Shown here: positions 54,523-62,563 of the stretch, piece by piece
Layout: every line of letters starts with the position of its first letter
Numbering within the stretch: the stretch's first letter is position 1
Source of the DNA: an uncultured Bacteroidota bacterium
GTDB taxonomy: Bacteria; Bacteroidota; Bacteroidia; NS11-12g; UBA9320
Reading direction: 5' to 3'
Length of the DNA stretch: 64,000 nt
NCBI GenBank assembly: GCA_937124965.1
Contig: CAKZLB010000040.1
Span: 1 to 64,000, forward strand
Translations under genes and position numbers: made by a program
The notes under the pieces: generated by a model
What the model was told of the DNA's origin: nothing
Database searches by the model: none
The model's input: only the letters and a program-made list of their open reading frames with translations

Positions 54523-55526
54523 CATTATTAATATCATTAGCAATCATATCCTGTGACGACAATAGTGTTGTACCTCCAAATCCAGGAAATATTTCTGCCG
54601 CTGATGTTTTGGTTGCGAATGAAGGTGGATTTCAACGTGGTAATGCCAGTTTAGGTCTTTATAATGTCTTGGAAAATGTTTACGAAACATCGATTTATCA
54701 GAATAATAACAATGAGCCTTTAGGCGATGTACTGCAATCAATTAATACGTTGAATGGTCAGTATTGGCTAGTCTTAAATAATTCAGGAAAAATCGTCATC
54801 ATAGACTCAATATCACTCAAAAAAGTAGACCAAATAAATGGATTGGTTTCGCCTCGTTTTATCCAATTTTCAAGTAATGGTAAAAAGGCGTTTGTATCGG
54901 ATTTATATGGCGACGAAATTACAGTGATAAATACAACTTCGAGAGCTATAACAAACCGAATTTCGCTGGATGGATGGGCAGATCAAATGGCACGAATTGG
55001 TCAACAAATTTATGTTGCAAACCGAGAGAAGCCCTATGTTTATGTAATAAGCGAAGTGTCAGAAACTGTTGTGGATAGCATCATGATTCCAAATAATCCA
55101 AACAGTTTGATTTGGTTACGTGACAGTCTCATTGGAGTTTTGTGTGAAGGAAAGTTAGGAAGTTCAGATCGTACCAAATTTCAAGTTATTCATGTTGGAC
55201 AGAAGACCTTACTAAAGGAACATACATTTGACGAAGGAGTAAAGCCAAGTTTGCTTCGAAAGAGTCCAAGAAATGGAAACATTTACTGTGCATTTAAAGG
55301 AATTCACTACATAGATCCTGTCGATTTCGAGTATCAATACAAAACCATAGATTTACCAGATGCTAACGTGTATGGTTTTGATATTGACCCATCAAATGGA
55401 AATATGTATGTTAGCGACGCAAAAGATTATGTTCAGAAAAGTACTGTTCGAGTCTACTCTAATTCTGAAGATTTCAAACAAGAATTTACAGCAGGAGTCA
55501 TTTGTAATCAATTAATTTTTCGCTAA
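54507..55526 (+). CDS. btuG: BtuG-like beta-propeller surface lipoprotein
   Basis: The 339-aa product has a lipobox LAIISC (Cys16) and a YncE/DUF5074-like seven-bladed propeller pattern (VLVANEGGFQRGNASLGLY, then SNGKKAFVSDLYGDEITVIN, then GNIYCAFKGIHYIDP). In Bacteroides BtuG is a propeller lipoprotein that binds cobalamin and caps BtuB. Here the same pairing appears behind the same riboswitch. The start overlaps the preceding gene by 16 bp. The BtuG identity rests on fold pattern and context rather than on known ligand residues. Confidence 0.8.
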   Translation: MRLGLTLLISLAIISCDDNSVVPPNPGNISAADVLVANEGGFQRGNASLGLYNVLENVYETSIYQNNNNEPLGDVLQSINTLNGQYWLVLNNSGKIVIIDSISLKKVDQINGLVSPRFIQFSSNGKKAFVSDLYGDEITVINTTSRAITNRISLDGWADQMARIGQQIYVANREKPYVYVISEVSETVVDSIMIPNNPNSLIWLRDSLIGVLCEGKLGSSDRTKFQVIHVGQKTLLKEHTFDEGVKPSLLRKSPRNGNIYCAFKGIHYIDPVDFEYQYKTIDLPDANVYGFDIDPSNGNMYVSDAKDYVQKSTVRVYSNSEDFKQEFTAGVICNQLIFR

Positions 55527-55551
55527 AACAGAAAAACCTCTTTTGTGTTAA

Positions 55552-55571
55552 TTACATGTATATACATGTAA
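55552..55571. promoter_or_regulatory. 20-bp perfect palindrome, candidate operator
   Basis: TTACATGTATATACATGTAA reads the same on both strands with no spacer. It starts 26 bases after the BtuG-like stop and ends 17 bases before the pirin ATG. ACATGT occurs twice in it. The length, symmetry and position next to a -7 element suggest an operator for a dimeric repressor or activator. No poly-T follows, so it is not a terminator. Confidence 0.65.
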
Positions 55572-55576
55572 ATTAG

Positions 55577-55584
55577 TACATTTG
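55577..55584 (+). promoter_or_regulatory. Bacteroidota -7 element upstream of the pirin gene
   Basis: TACATTTG matches TAnnTTTG. It ends four bases before the ATG at 55589, which predicts a transcript starting at the ATG itself (leaderless) or an alternative internal start. The palindrome lies just upstream, where a bound protein would block or recruit polymerase. A -33 element at normal spacing is not clear. Confidence 0.5.
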
Positions 55585-55588
55585 ATTT

Positions 55589-56722
55589 ATGGACAAGAGT
55601 AGGAGAAACTTTTTGAAGAAGACAGGATTAGCTGCATCAGGCGTGTTGATTGGCTCTGCTTCAAACGTTGTAAAATCAGAAGAAGATAAAAAGGAAGAGA
55701 TTATGGCGATCAAGAAAATAAGACCTTTAGGTTTTCAGTGGGAGACGCAAGACCCATTTTTATTCTGTGTGCATCACGAAGATTTGTATCCAGAAGGAAA
55801 TGATAATCAAGGACCTAATGCAAGTCTTCAAGGTAGGCAGTTAGGACAAGATTTTATTATTAAAGATGGATGGAGAATGTACCATGGAAAAAATGTTCCT
55901 GGTTTTCCTGGCCATCCACATCGCGGATTTGAAACTATTACTGTAGTTCGAGACGGTTATGTTGATCACGCTGATTCGTTGGGAGGTGCTGCACGATACG
56001 GTCATGGAGATGTACAATGGATGACGGCTGGAAAGGGGTTACAACATTCTGAAATGTTTCCTCTATTACATCCTGATAAAGGAAATAGAATGGAGCTTTT
56101 TCAAATTTGGTTGAACCTGCCAAAGAAAAGCAAAATGGTAAATCCATATTTCAAGATGAATTGGAGTGAGGACATGCCAATCATCGAACAAAAAGATAAA
56201 AACAACAAAAAGATCCAGATAGAGGTTCTTGCTGGAAAGTTTGGAGATAAATCAGCACCGTCGGCAAATCCTGACTCTTGGGCAGCGGATGATTCGAATC
56301 ATGTGGCGATTTATGCGTTTAAATTTGAAGCGGGAGCCGAGTTTGTAATTCCCAAAACAGAAAAGGGAGTAAATCGAAGCTTGTACTTTTTTGAAGGAAA
56401 ATCACTGACGATTGAAGATCAACCTTTGGCAAGTTACCACGCTGCTGACGTCGATGAACGTGTTGATTTACATATAATTAATGGCGAAACAGACGGACAA
56501 ATTTTACTTTTACAAGGCAAGCCCTTAAATGAACCAGTAGTTCAACATGGGCCGTTTGTTATGAATACTCGCGAAGAGGTTCAGCAAGCATTCTTAGACT
56601 ATCAAAAAACTGGTTTTGGAGGATGGCCTTGGTCGTCGCACGACCCAGTGCATGGAAGTGAAATAAAACGATTTGCAAAACACCCAGACGGAAAAGAAGA
56701 AGTTCGCGAAGAATCTAATTAA
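55589..56722 (+). CDS. Pirin family protein with Tat signal
   Basis: The 377-aa product opens with a twin-arginine signal (MDKSRRNFLKKTGLAASGV). The pirin cupin domains follow from ~40. The conserved metal-ligand stretch is GHPHRGFETITVV, then DSLGGAARYGHGDVQWMTAGKG and LQHSEMF. Pirins use a bound Fe; some oxidise flavonoids or other aromatics, others act in regulation. A Tat signal would send it folded to the periplasm, which is unusual for the family. An internal Met39 (MAIKKIRPLG) could give a cytosolic form. It sits behind a palindrome and -7 element, so it is separate from the B12 operon. Confidence 0.88.
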   Translation: MDKSRRNFLKKTGLAASGVLIGSASNVVKSEEDKKEEIMAIKKIRPLGFQWETQDPFLFCVHHEDLYPEGNDNQGPNASLQGRQLGQDFIIKDGWRMYHGKNVPGFPGHPHRGFETITVVRDGYVDHADSLGGAARYGHGDVQWMTAGKGLQHSEMFPLLHPDKGNRMELFQIWLNLPKKSKMVNPYFKMNWSEDMPIIEQKDKNNKKIQIEVLAGKFGDKSAPSANPDSWAADDSNHVAIYAFKFEAGAEFVIPKTEKGVNRSLYFFEGKSLTIEDQPLASYHAADVDERVDLHIINGETDGQILLLQGKPLNEPVVQHGPFVMNTREEVQQAFLDYQKTGFGGWPWSSHDPVHGSEIKRFAKHPDGKEEVREESN

Positions 56723-56772
56723 TAAGAATTTTATTCTTCATTCGTTCGTCAAAATCTGTTACTTTGCTGTAA

Positions 56773-58554
56773 ATGGTTAAACGGTCGATTGGTTCGCTTC
56801 TATTGGTTCTAATTGCAGTCTTCTGTCGTGCCGACGGTAATTTTCTGAAAAAGCAAGCTTCTAAAAAAGCCAAAATTGACTCAATAGAATTTCTAATTAG
56901 CAGAGGTGATGCATTTTTAGAACACGAAGACTCTACTCAGTCAGCACTAGTTTACCTAAAAGAAGCTTATTTTCTTTCTGAGCGAGCGGACTACATATCG
57001 GGGATCACACGATCTGCCAATTTATTAGGGAGTTGCTACGTGCAAGTTGCAGAGTTCGCTAAAGCAACTTCTAAGTTTTATACTGCCATGAGATATGCTC
57101 AAAGCGTCAATGATTCGATCAACGTATCAAAGGCTTACAGAGGGCTCGGTATAGTGAATTACAGCATGGCTAATTGGAATAATGCTCTTAGTCATTTCAA
57201 AAAAGCTAAAAAATATAGCCAATCACATAAAAATCCGTCTGAACAGTCCGTAGTCGATTATTTAACTGGCTTGTGTTATTACAATTTGGAATACTACGAC
57301 GTTGCGCTTACATATTTGGACAAAGCAGATAGCATTGCGAAATCATCAAAAGATAATGGTCGACTATTGGAGATAAGGCTTTATAAGAACCACATTACAG
57401 TGGCACAAGGGAAGATAGAAGGGGTTATAGACGAATACGACTCATTAATCCAACGGTTTGAAGAAACGGATGAGCCTATTGGTGTTTGTTATGCATTAAA
57501 AGGAAAAGCAAAAGCGCATGCTACCCAGGGTAATTATGATAAGGCCTTAAGCCCAATTTTAAAATCGCTAGAATTAGCACGCAGTATTCAATTAGAATAT
57601 CCAATGCTGCCCATTTTAGAGTCTGTGGTCAAAGTACATTATGAGCTGGGAATGTATAAAGAATCTTCAGAGTACCTGATGGAGCTGCAGAGCTTAAAGG
57701 AATCTATGATTAGTAACCAGACGTCTACTGACGTAGCACTTATCCGAGCAGATTTTGAGTTTCTTGAACGAGAAGCCGATTACACCGCTCAAATTGACGA
57801 AAAAAACCAAGAGCGTCAATTGTTAATGTTAGTGTTATTTGGTTTATTTATAATCATACTTGTTACTTTTTTCGCTTTTAGAAGTGTCGCTCGCGAACGC
57901 AAAAGGTCAGATATGTTATTGAATAATATTTTACCTGAAGAGACTGCCAAAGAGTTAAAAGTAAACGGAGTTGCAACAGCGAAAGCACACAGTGAAGTTT
58001 CTATTGTATTTGCTGATATTCAAAACTTTACAACAATTGCTAGTACACTAGAGCCAAGAGTTTTGGTTAAGATGTTGGATTCATACTTTAGTGCATTTGA
58101 CGAAATTGTTCAACAATATGGCATCGAAAAAATCAAAACCATTGGTGATGCATACATGTTTGTATCCGGTTTGGATAGTTCAACTAAAGACAATGCAAGT
58201 CGCGCCGTAAGTGCGTCGTTGGATATGATTCAAAAAGTGAATGATATAAACGAAGAAATGCAGGAAAAATATGGGAAGGTATTTTCTTTTAGATTTGGAA
58301 TGCATACTGGCAAAACAGTTTCTGGGGTGGTGGGTAAAATCAAGTATGCTTTCGACATTTGGGGTGATTCCGTCAATATTGCTGCACGCATGGAACAAAG
58401 CAGTGTCGCAGGTAAACTTAATGTCTCAGAGTCGACCTATTCGTTAATAAAAAATGATTTTAAATGCATTCCTCGTGGAGATTTAGAGGTGAAGAACAAA
58501 GGTAGTATGCACATGTACTTTGTTGACAGTAAACCTATTCAAAAAGAGTTATAA
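56773..58554 (+). CDS. TPR / membrane / class III nucleotide cyclase
   Basis: A 593-aa protein. N-terminal signal (~5-20) and tetratricopeptide repeats (~30-340, such as NNALSHFKKAKKYSQSHKNP) are periplasmic. One membrane helix lies near 355-375 (LLMLVLFGLFIIILVTFFAF). The class III cyclase domain (~395-590) has metal Asp in VFADIQNFTTIAS and TIGDAYMFVSGL, and the purine-side motif FDIWGDSVNIAARME. An Asp in DIWGDS favours ATP over GTP, though this is not proof. It probably senses an envelope signal through the TPRs and makes cAMP inside. Confidence 0.88.
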   Translation: MVKRSIGSLLLVLIAVFCRADGNFLKKQASKKAKIDSIEFLISRGDAFLEHEDSTQSALVYLKEAYFLSERADYISGITRSANLLGSCYVQVAEFAKATSKFYTAMRYAQSVNDSINVSKAYRGLGIVNYSMANWNNALSHFKKAKKYSQSHKNPSEQSVVDYLTGLCYYNLEYYDVALTYLDKADSIAKSSKDNGRLLEIRLYKNHITVAQGKIEGVIDEYDSLIQRFEETDEPIGVCYALKGKAKAHATQGNYDKALSPILKSLELARSIQLEYPMLPILESVVKVHYELGMYKESSEYLMELQSLKESMISNQTSTDVALIRADFEFLEREADYTAQIDEKNQERQLLMLVLFGLFIIILVTFFAFRSVARERKRSDMLLNNILPEETAKELKVNGVATAKAHSEVSIVFADIQNFTTIASTLEPRVLVKMLDSYFSAFDEIVQQYGIEKIKTIGDAYMFVSGLDSSTKDNASRAVSASLDMIQKVNDINEEMQEKYGKVFSFRFGMHTGKTVSGVVGKIKYAFDIWGDSVNIAARMEQSSVAGKLNVSESTYSLIKNDFKCIPRGDLEVKNKGSMHMYFVDSKPIQKEL

Positions 58555-58575
58555 AGGTTAGTTTGGTTTACTTTT

Positions 58576-59013
58576 CTATTTGCACATGTTCGGACAAAAA
58601 GCTGCAGTTCCTGTGCGTAATACCATGTTTGATGTAGTTTTTGGATAGAATATTAACCCAATCTTTTGATCTCCATTTGCCTCAGTAGTGAGGTAAAAAC
58701 TATACTTTATCAAGTCATCACTACTCGACCCGGTAATTCCACGAAGCATTTTTCTGCCAATTACTCCTCCCGTTGTTGTATTAACTGGTAAGTTGTTTCC
58801 AGTTACAAAATCAGTTGAGTACAATGAAATCATTGGATTGGCAATCGCTGTGCTTATCATTTCACCATCAACTGCTGGATTATCATCTGCGGAAACAATT
58901 TTACCAGGTTCACTTATATTGTTCTTTGATTGCAGGGTACCTACGTTCAAGAATAGAAAACTGATTATTAGACCTAGTCCTAAACCAGCAAAAAATTTCA
59001 AATTAGACTTCAT
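58576..59013 (-). CDS. Small exported protein, unknown function
   Basis: I start at 59013 (MKSNLKFFAGLGLGLIISFL), giving 145 aa with a clear signal or membrane helix; the longer frame adds 14 residues before it. The mature part has DGEMISTAIANPMISLYSTD, then SDDLIKYSFYLTTEANGDQK, and ends in CPNMCK with a C-x-x-x-C pair at the very end. I recognise no family. It is transcribed alone and converges on the cyclase gene. Confidence 0.55.
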   Translation of the reverse strand: MKSNLKFFAGLGLGLIISFLFLNVGTLQSKNNISEPGKIVSADDNPAVDGEMISTAIANPMISLYSTDFVTGNNLPVNTTTGGVIGRKMLRGITGSSSDDLIKYSFYLTTEANGDQKIGLIFYPKTTSNMVLRTGTAAFCPNMCK

Positions 59014-59272
59014 TTTAATAATTTTAGTTATTTCAAAGTTATTCTTATTATTCATATAGGCATGTTTTGTACATAAAAATATGATTAACAGCGAGTTGCA
59101 CAGATTTTTGTGTGTGATTATAAATCAGATTAACATTCTTTCAGAAAACGAGATTAATCGGAATGTATTGAGGTCGGTAATGTTTTAAACCATATTAAAG
59201 GCATGACAAAAAAAGCCACGAATAGCACGGATGCTTCTAAAATGGGATTCAATTCGTAAAATAAAGCAAAAA

Positions 59273-59296
59273 AAAACCCCGCAATTGCGAGGTTTT
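59273..59296 (-). terminator. Terminator after tRNA-Ser
   Basis: A-rich AAAACC(C)CGCA pairs with TGCGAGGTTTT around a short AATT centre, with one bulge. The run of A before it (59268-59276) reads as a U-tract on the minus strand. It lies just beyond the tRNA's 3' end. Confidence 0.75.
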
Positions 59297-59299
59297 ATG

Positions 59300-59384
59300 C
59301 GGAGAAAGAGGGATTCGAACCCCCGGAGGTGTGACCCTCGCTTGTTTTCAAGACAAGTGCATTCGACCACTCTGCCATTTCTCC
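59300..59384 (-). tRNA. tRNA-Ser (anticodon UGA)
   Basis: On the minus strand a cloverleaf is readable. The acceptor GGAGAAA pairs with TTTCTCC, with discriminator G. The anticodon arm is CTTGT-loop-ACAAG with the anticodon TGA in positions 59350-59348. The variable arm is long, as in serine tRNAs, and the T-arm has GGTTCGAATCC. CCA is not encoded. It reads UCA and probably related serine codons. Confidence 0.95.
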
Positions 59385-59445
59385 GTTTAGCGGTTGCAAA
59401 AGTAAAATTTCAATATTTCACTGGCAACATTTATTTGCAAAAAAT

Positions 59446-60279
59446 TTATTTACCTAAGAAATAATTCTTATTCTGCTTCTTATCAGACTCGATTGCTTTC
59501 ATTTCAGCCCTGTCAATACTGCTATTCAATTCAAAACCTACCAATAACATAATGCAGTTGAAATAAATAAATAACATAAGGACTAATATCGTTCCTATAG
59601 ATCCGTATAATTTATTGTAACTGTTAAAGTTGTTTACATAAAACGTGAAGCCAAACGACGCAATCAGTGATAAAATCGTAGCTAGCGTGGACCCAACACT
59701 AAAAAAGTTCCATTCTGCAACTCGACTGCTTCCAAAGTAATATAGTGCAGAATAAATAAAGTACAACAATGCATACAGAGAGGCAAATTGGACAAGTTGT
59801 AGCATATAGTAGTTTACTTGTTCATTTAAAACATCTTGTTTTTTTAACCACGATATTGTTAGAGTGATGTACGTGATTAACGCTACACTGGCAAGAACAA
59901 TTATTGCAACCAAAATGGTTAAACCTATACTTCGCATTCTTGCCAAATACCACGATCTACGATCAGAGACTGCAGCATATTTATCAAAGGCAGTCATCAT
60001 TGTATTAAATGCATTACTACTAAAAAAAAGAGCTAAAAAGAAACCAACCGAAAGCAGGCTTAAGTTCTGATTATTTAGAATATCATCGATGGTGCTTAGT
60101 AAAACCTCGAAGGCATTTGCGGGCAATAAGCGTTTAATTTGAATTAAAAGGTCGTCCTGAAAAGTCTCACTTGGTATGTAGGCAATAACCGTAAATAGAA
60201 AAATGATCGCTGGGAATAAAGCCAGAAAGAAATTAAATGCCAATGAAGATGCTCTAAGCATTAAGTCTGCATCAAACAA
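59446..60279 (-). CDS. YihY/BrkB family inner-membrane protein
   Basis: The stated range begins at a TTG (60279), giving 277 aa with six membrane helices and the family core ASSLAFNFFLALFPAIIFLF. Family members span the inner membrane; their function is unclear (the BrkB name comes from serum resistance, not enzyme activity). The frame stays open another 50 codons upstream (to 60429) and that stretch aligns with the usual N-terminus, NWLKRHSFPGFKGRSIYDV. So the real start is probably upstream, at a non-standard codon. See the separate entry for 60280-60429. Confidence 0.85.
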   Translation of the reverse strand: MFDADLMLRASSLAFNFFLALFPAIIFLFTVIAYIPSETFQDDLLIQIKRLLPANAFEVLLSTIDDILNNQNLSLLSVGFFLALFFSSNAFNTMMTAFDKYAAVSDRRSWYLARMRSIGLTILVAIIVLASVALITYITLTISWLKKQDVLNEQVNYYMLQLVQFASLYALLYFIYSALYYFGSSRVAEWNFFSVGSTLATILSLIASFGFTFYVNNFNSYNKLYGSIGTILVLMLFIYFNCIMLLVGFELNSSIDRAEMKAIESDKKQNKNYFLGK

Positions 60280-60429
60280 AGAGTCTATAAAAAACTTGCC
60301 AACGTCATAAATAGACCGTCCTTTAAACCCAGGAAAGCTATGTCTCTTAAGCCAATTAGTTACTGGGATTAAGCGCTTTTCAATTTTGGCTTGATATTTT
60401 TCTAAGAGATTGATAACAGATTCTTTACG
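60280..60429 (-). other. In-frame N-terminal extension of the YihY/BrkB gene lacking ATG/GTG/TTG
   Basis: Codons from 60429 down to 60280 translate to a family-like N-terminus (KIEKRLIPVTNWLKRHSFPG). A TGA just upstream bounds it. No ATG, GTG or TTG occurs in this stretch. Candidate starts are ATC at 60414-60412 or ATT at 60384-60382. A -7 element (TATATTTG, minus strand, 60440-60433) lies just above. Alternatively, a one-base sequence error or frameshift hides an upstream ATG. Confidence 0.6.
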
Positions 60430-60432
60430 TCA

Positions 60433-60440
60433 CAAATATA
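60433..60440 (-). promoter_or_regulatory. Bacteroidota -7 element upstream of the YihY/BrkB gene
   Basis: On the minus strand the sequence is TATATTTG (plus strand CAAATATA), an exact TAnnTTTG. It predicts transcription from about 60425-60430, just ahead of the open extension. This places the translation start within the extension and argues against the far TTG. Confidence 0.5.
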
Positions 60441-60511
60441 CATGGACAAATTGGCAATAATTAATGTCAATATTAACCTTTAAATCATGTGGAATTGGTT
60501 TAGAATGGTAA

Positions 60512-60519
60512 TACTTTTG
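60512..60519 (+). promoter_or_regulatory. Bacteroidota -7 element upstream of serC
   Basis: TACTTTTG fits TAnnTTTG. It lies 21 bases before the serC ATG (60541), which allows a short ordinary leader. TTG at 60495-60497 could be part of a -33 element, though the spacing (14 bases) is short. Confidence 0.55.
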
Positions 60520-60540
60520 CGCCAACGAAAAACAATAAAA

Positions 60541-61590
60541 ATGAATAAGGTTCACAATTTTTCTGCGGGTCCAGCAATTCTACCTCAAGAAGCAATTAAT
60601 GCTGGTGTCGAAGCACTTCAAAATTTTGCAAACACCGGCTTGTCAATCCTGGAAGTTTCTCATAGAAGCAAAGAGTATGTTGCTGTGATGGATGAAGCTA
60701 GAAGCTTAGTGAAAAAGTTGTGGGGGCTTAATGATGATTACGAAGTATTGTATTTACAGGGTGGAGCAAGTACCCAATTTTTGATGGTTGCATATAACGT
60801 ATTAGCAAAAAAAGCAGGATATATTGATACAGGTGTTTGGGCTTCTAAAGCAATAAAAGAAGCAAAAATGTTTGGGGAGGCTGATGTGTTGGCATCCAGT
60901 AAAGATAAAAACTATTCATACATTCCTACGGATTACCAAATTCCTCAAGATATTGATTATTTGCACTTTACAAGTAACAATACTATTTATGGGAGCCAGT
61001 TTCAGCAATTTCCAGAAACATCGGTTCCATTGATTTGTGATATGAGTTCGGATATTTTTAGCCGAAAAATCGATGCAACGAAGTTTGATCTTATATACGC
61101 TGGAGCTCAAAAGAATTTAGGTCCTGCTGGAGCAACATTAGTGGTAGTGAAAAAGGAAATTTTAGGAAAAGTATCACGACAAATTCCTTCTATGATGGAC
61201 TACAATGTTCATATCAGCAAAGACTCAATGTTTAATACACCACCAGCATTTCCTGTATACGTTGTTTTGCAAACGTTGAAATGGATAGACAGATTAGGAA
61301 TTGATCAGGTCGAAGCAAGAAATACAGCAAAAGCTGATTTGTTGTACCAAGAAATTGACAATAATGAATTGTTTGTTGGTACAGTTCGAAAAGAAGATAG
61401 AAGTAAAATGAATGCTACCTTTTTGCTAAACGATGATTCAAGAAATGAAGCGTTTTTAGCAGCCTGTCAGGAAGCAAATATTAGCGGAATAAAAGGGCAC
61501 CGCTCCGTAGGAGGTTTTAGAGCTTCGATGTATAATGCCTTAGAACTTGATAGCGTAAAAGCGCTGGTAAACGTAATGCAAACTTTTTAA
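60541..61590 (+). CDS. serC: Phosphoserine aminotransferase
   Basis: I start at ATG 60541 (MNKVHNFSAGPAILPQEAIN), giving 349 aa, close to the usual length; an upstream ATG (60487) would add 18 non-conserved residues and precede the promoter element. Conserved segments are VHNFSAGPAILP, SHRSKEYVAVMDEA, YLQGGASTQF and the PLP Lys in YAGAQKNLGPAGATLV. It converts 3-phosphohydroxypyruvate and glutamate to phosphoserine. It is the first gene of a serC-serA-DUF1015 operon, with 1-bp spacing to serA. Confidence 0.95.
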   Translation: MNKVHNFSAGPAILPQEAINAGVEALQNFANTGLSILEVSHRSKEYVAVMDEARSLVKKLWGLNDDYEVLYLQGGASTQFLMVAYNVLAKKAGYIDTGVWASKAIKEAKMFGEADVLASSKDKNYSYIPTDYQIPQDIDYLHFTSNNTIYGSQFQQFPETSVPLICDMSSDIFSRKIDATKFDLIYAGAQKNLGPAGATLVVVKKEILGKVSRQIPSMMDYNVHISKDSMFNTPPAFPVYVVLQTLKWIDRLGIDQVEARNTAKADLLYQEIDNNELFVGTVRKEDRSKMNATFLLNDDSRNEAFLAACQEANISGIKGHRSVGGFRASMYNALELDSVKALVNVMQTF

Positions 61591-61591
61591 G

Positions 61592-62554
61592 ATGAAAAAA
61601 ATACTAGTTAACGACGGAATTCACCCTACTGGGAAAAGATTATTAGAAGAGGCTGGTTTTGAGGTAGATATGAACACAATACCTCAAGAAGAGTTAATGA
61701 ATAAACTTAACAGTTATGATGCTGTTTTGGTTAGAAGTGCGACAAAAATTCGTACCGAATTAATTGATGCTTCGCCAAATATTAAACTAATAGGTCGAGG
61801 AGGAGTTGGTCTTGATAATATAGATGTAGACTATGCAAAGTCAAAAGGCATTGAGGTAATTAATACCCCAGCGGCGTCTTCAAATAGTGTTGCCGAATTG
61901 GTTTTTGCTCACCTTTTATCAGGAATTCGCTTTCTTAATAAAACAAATCGAGAAATGGCTAGCACGGAGTTCGGCCGTTTTAAAGAGTTGAAAAAAGAAA
62001 CGTCTAAAGGACAAGAGTTATTTGGAAAAACTATTGGAATAATCGGTTTTGGTAGAATTGGTAAAGAAGCTGCAAGAATTGCGATTGGTGCAGGCATGAA
62101 TGTCATTGCCTTCGATCCTTTTATTAAATCCGATACAAGTTCAGTTGATTTAAAGTTTCATGCTTCATTAAATCTTCCAAGTGTTCAGGCACAAGTAAAG
62201 ATGGTTGACAAATCTACTCTTCTAAAAGAGAGTGATTTTGTAACCTTGCACATTCCTGGTGGAGGAGAAACTGTGATTGGTGAAAATGAATTTGCCATGA
62301 TGAAAAAGGGTTCTGTTTTAGTAAACTGTGCTCGAGGTGGAGTTGTTGACGAATCAGCGATGAACAAAGCACTTGAGTCAGGACATGTTGCAGCCGTTGG
62401 TGTTGATGTGTTTGAAACTGAGCCACCAGTCTACATGGACTTCTTTACTCGCGACAACGTTTCTTTGTCTCCTCATATTGGAGCTGCAACAAGTGAGGCT
62501 CAAGAAAGAATTGGTGAAGAACTCGCTGCTAAAATCATTGCTTATTTTGCATAA
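61592..62554 (+). CDS. serA: D-3-phosphoglycerate dehydrogenase
   Basis: A 320-aa D-2-hydroxyacid dehydrogenase. The NAD motif is GFGRIGKEAARIAIGAGMNV. Active-site segments are VNCARGGVVDE (Arg), FETEPPVYMDFF (Glu) and LSPHIGAATSEAQERI (His). It lacks the C-terminal ACT domain of E. coli SerA, as in many Bacteroidota short forms, so serine feedback may be absent. It oxidises 3-phosphoglycerate to phosphohydroxypyruvate. It begins one base after serC, so the two enzymes of the pathway are made together. Confidence 0.93.
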   Translation: MKKILVNDGIHPTGKRLLEEAGFEVDMNTIPQEELMNKLNSYDAVLVRSATKIRTELIDASPNIKLIGRGGVGLDNIDVDYAKSKGIEVINTPAASSNSVAELVFAHLLSGIRFLNKTNREMASTEFGRFKELKKETSKGQELFGKTIGIIGFGRIGKEAARIAIGAGMNVIAFDPFIKSDTSSVDLKFHASLNLPSVQAQVKMVDKSTLLKESDFVTLHIPGGGETVIGENEFAMMKKGSVLVNCARGGVVDESAMNKALESGHVAAVGVDVFETEPPVYMDFFTRDNVSLSPHIGAATSEAQERIGEELAAKIIAYFA

Positions 62555-62563
62555 CAATTTCGA

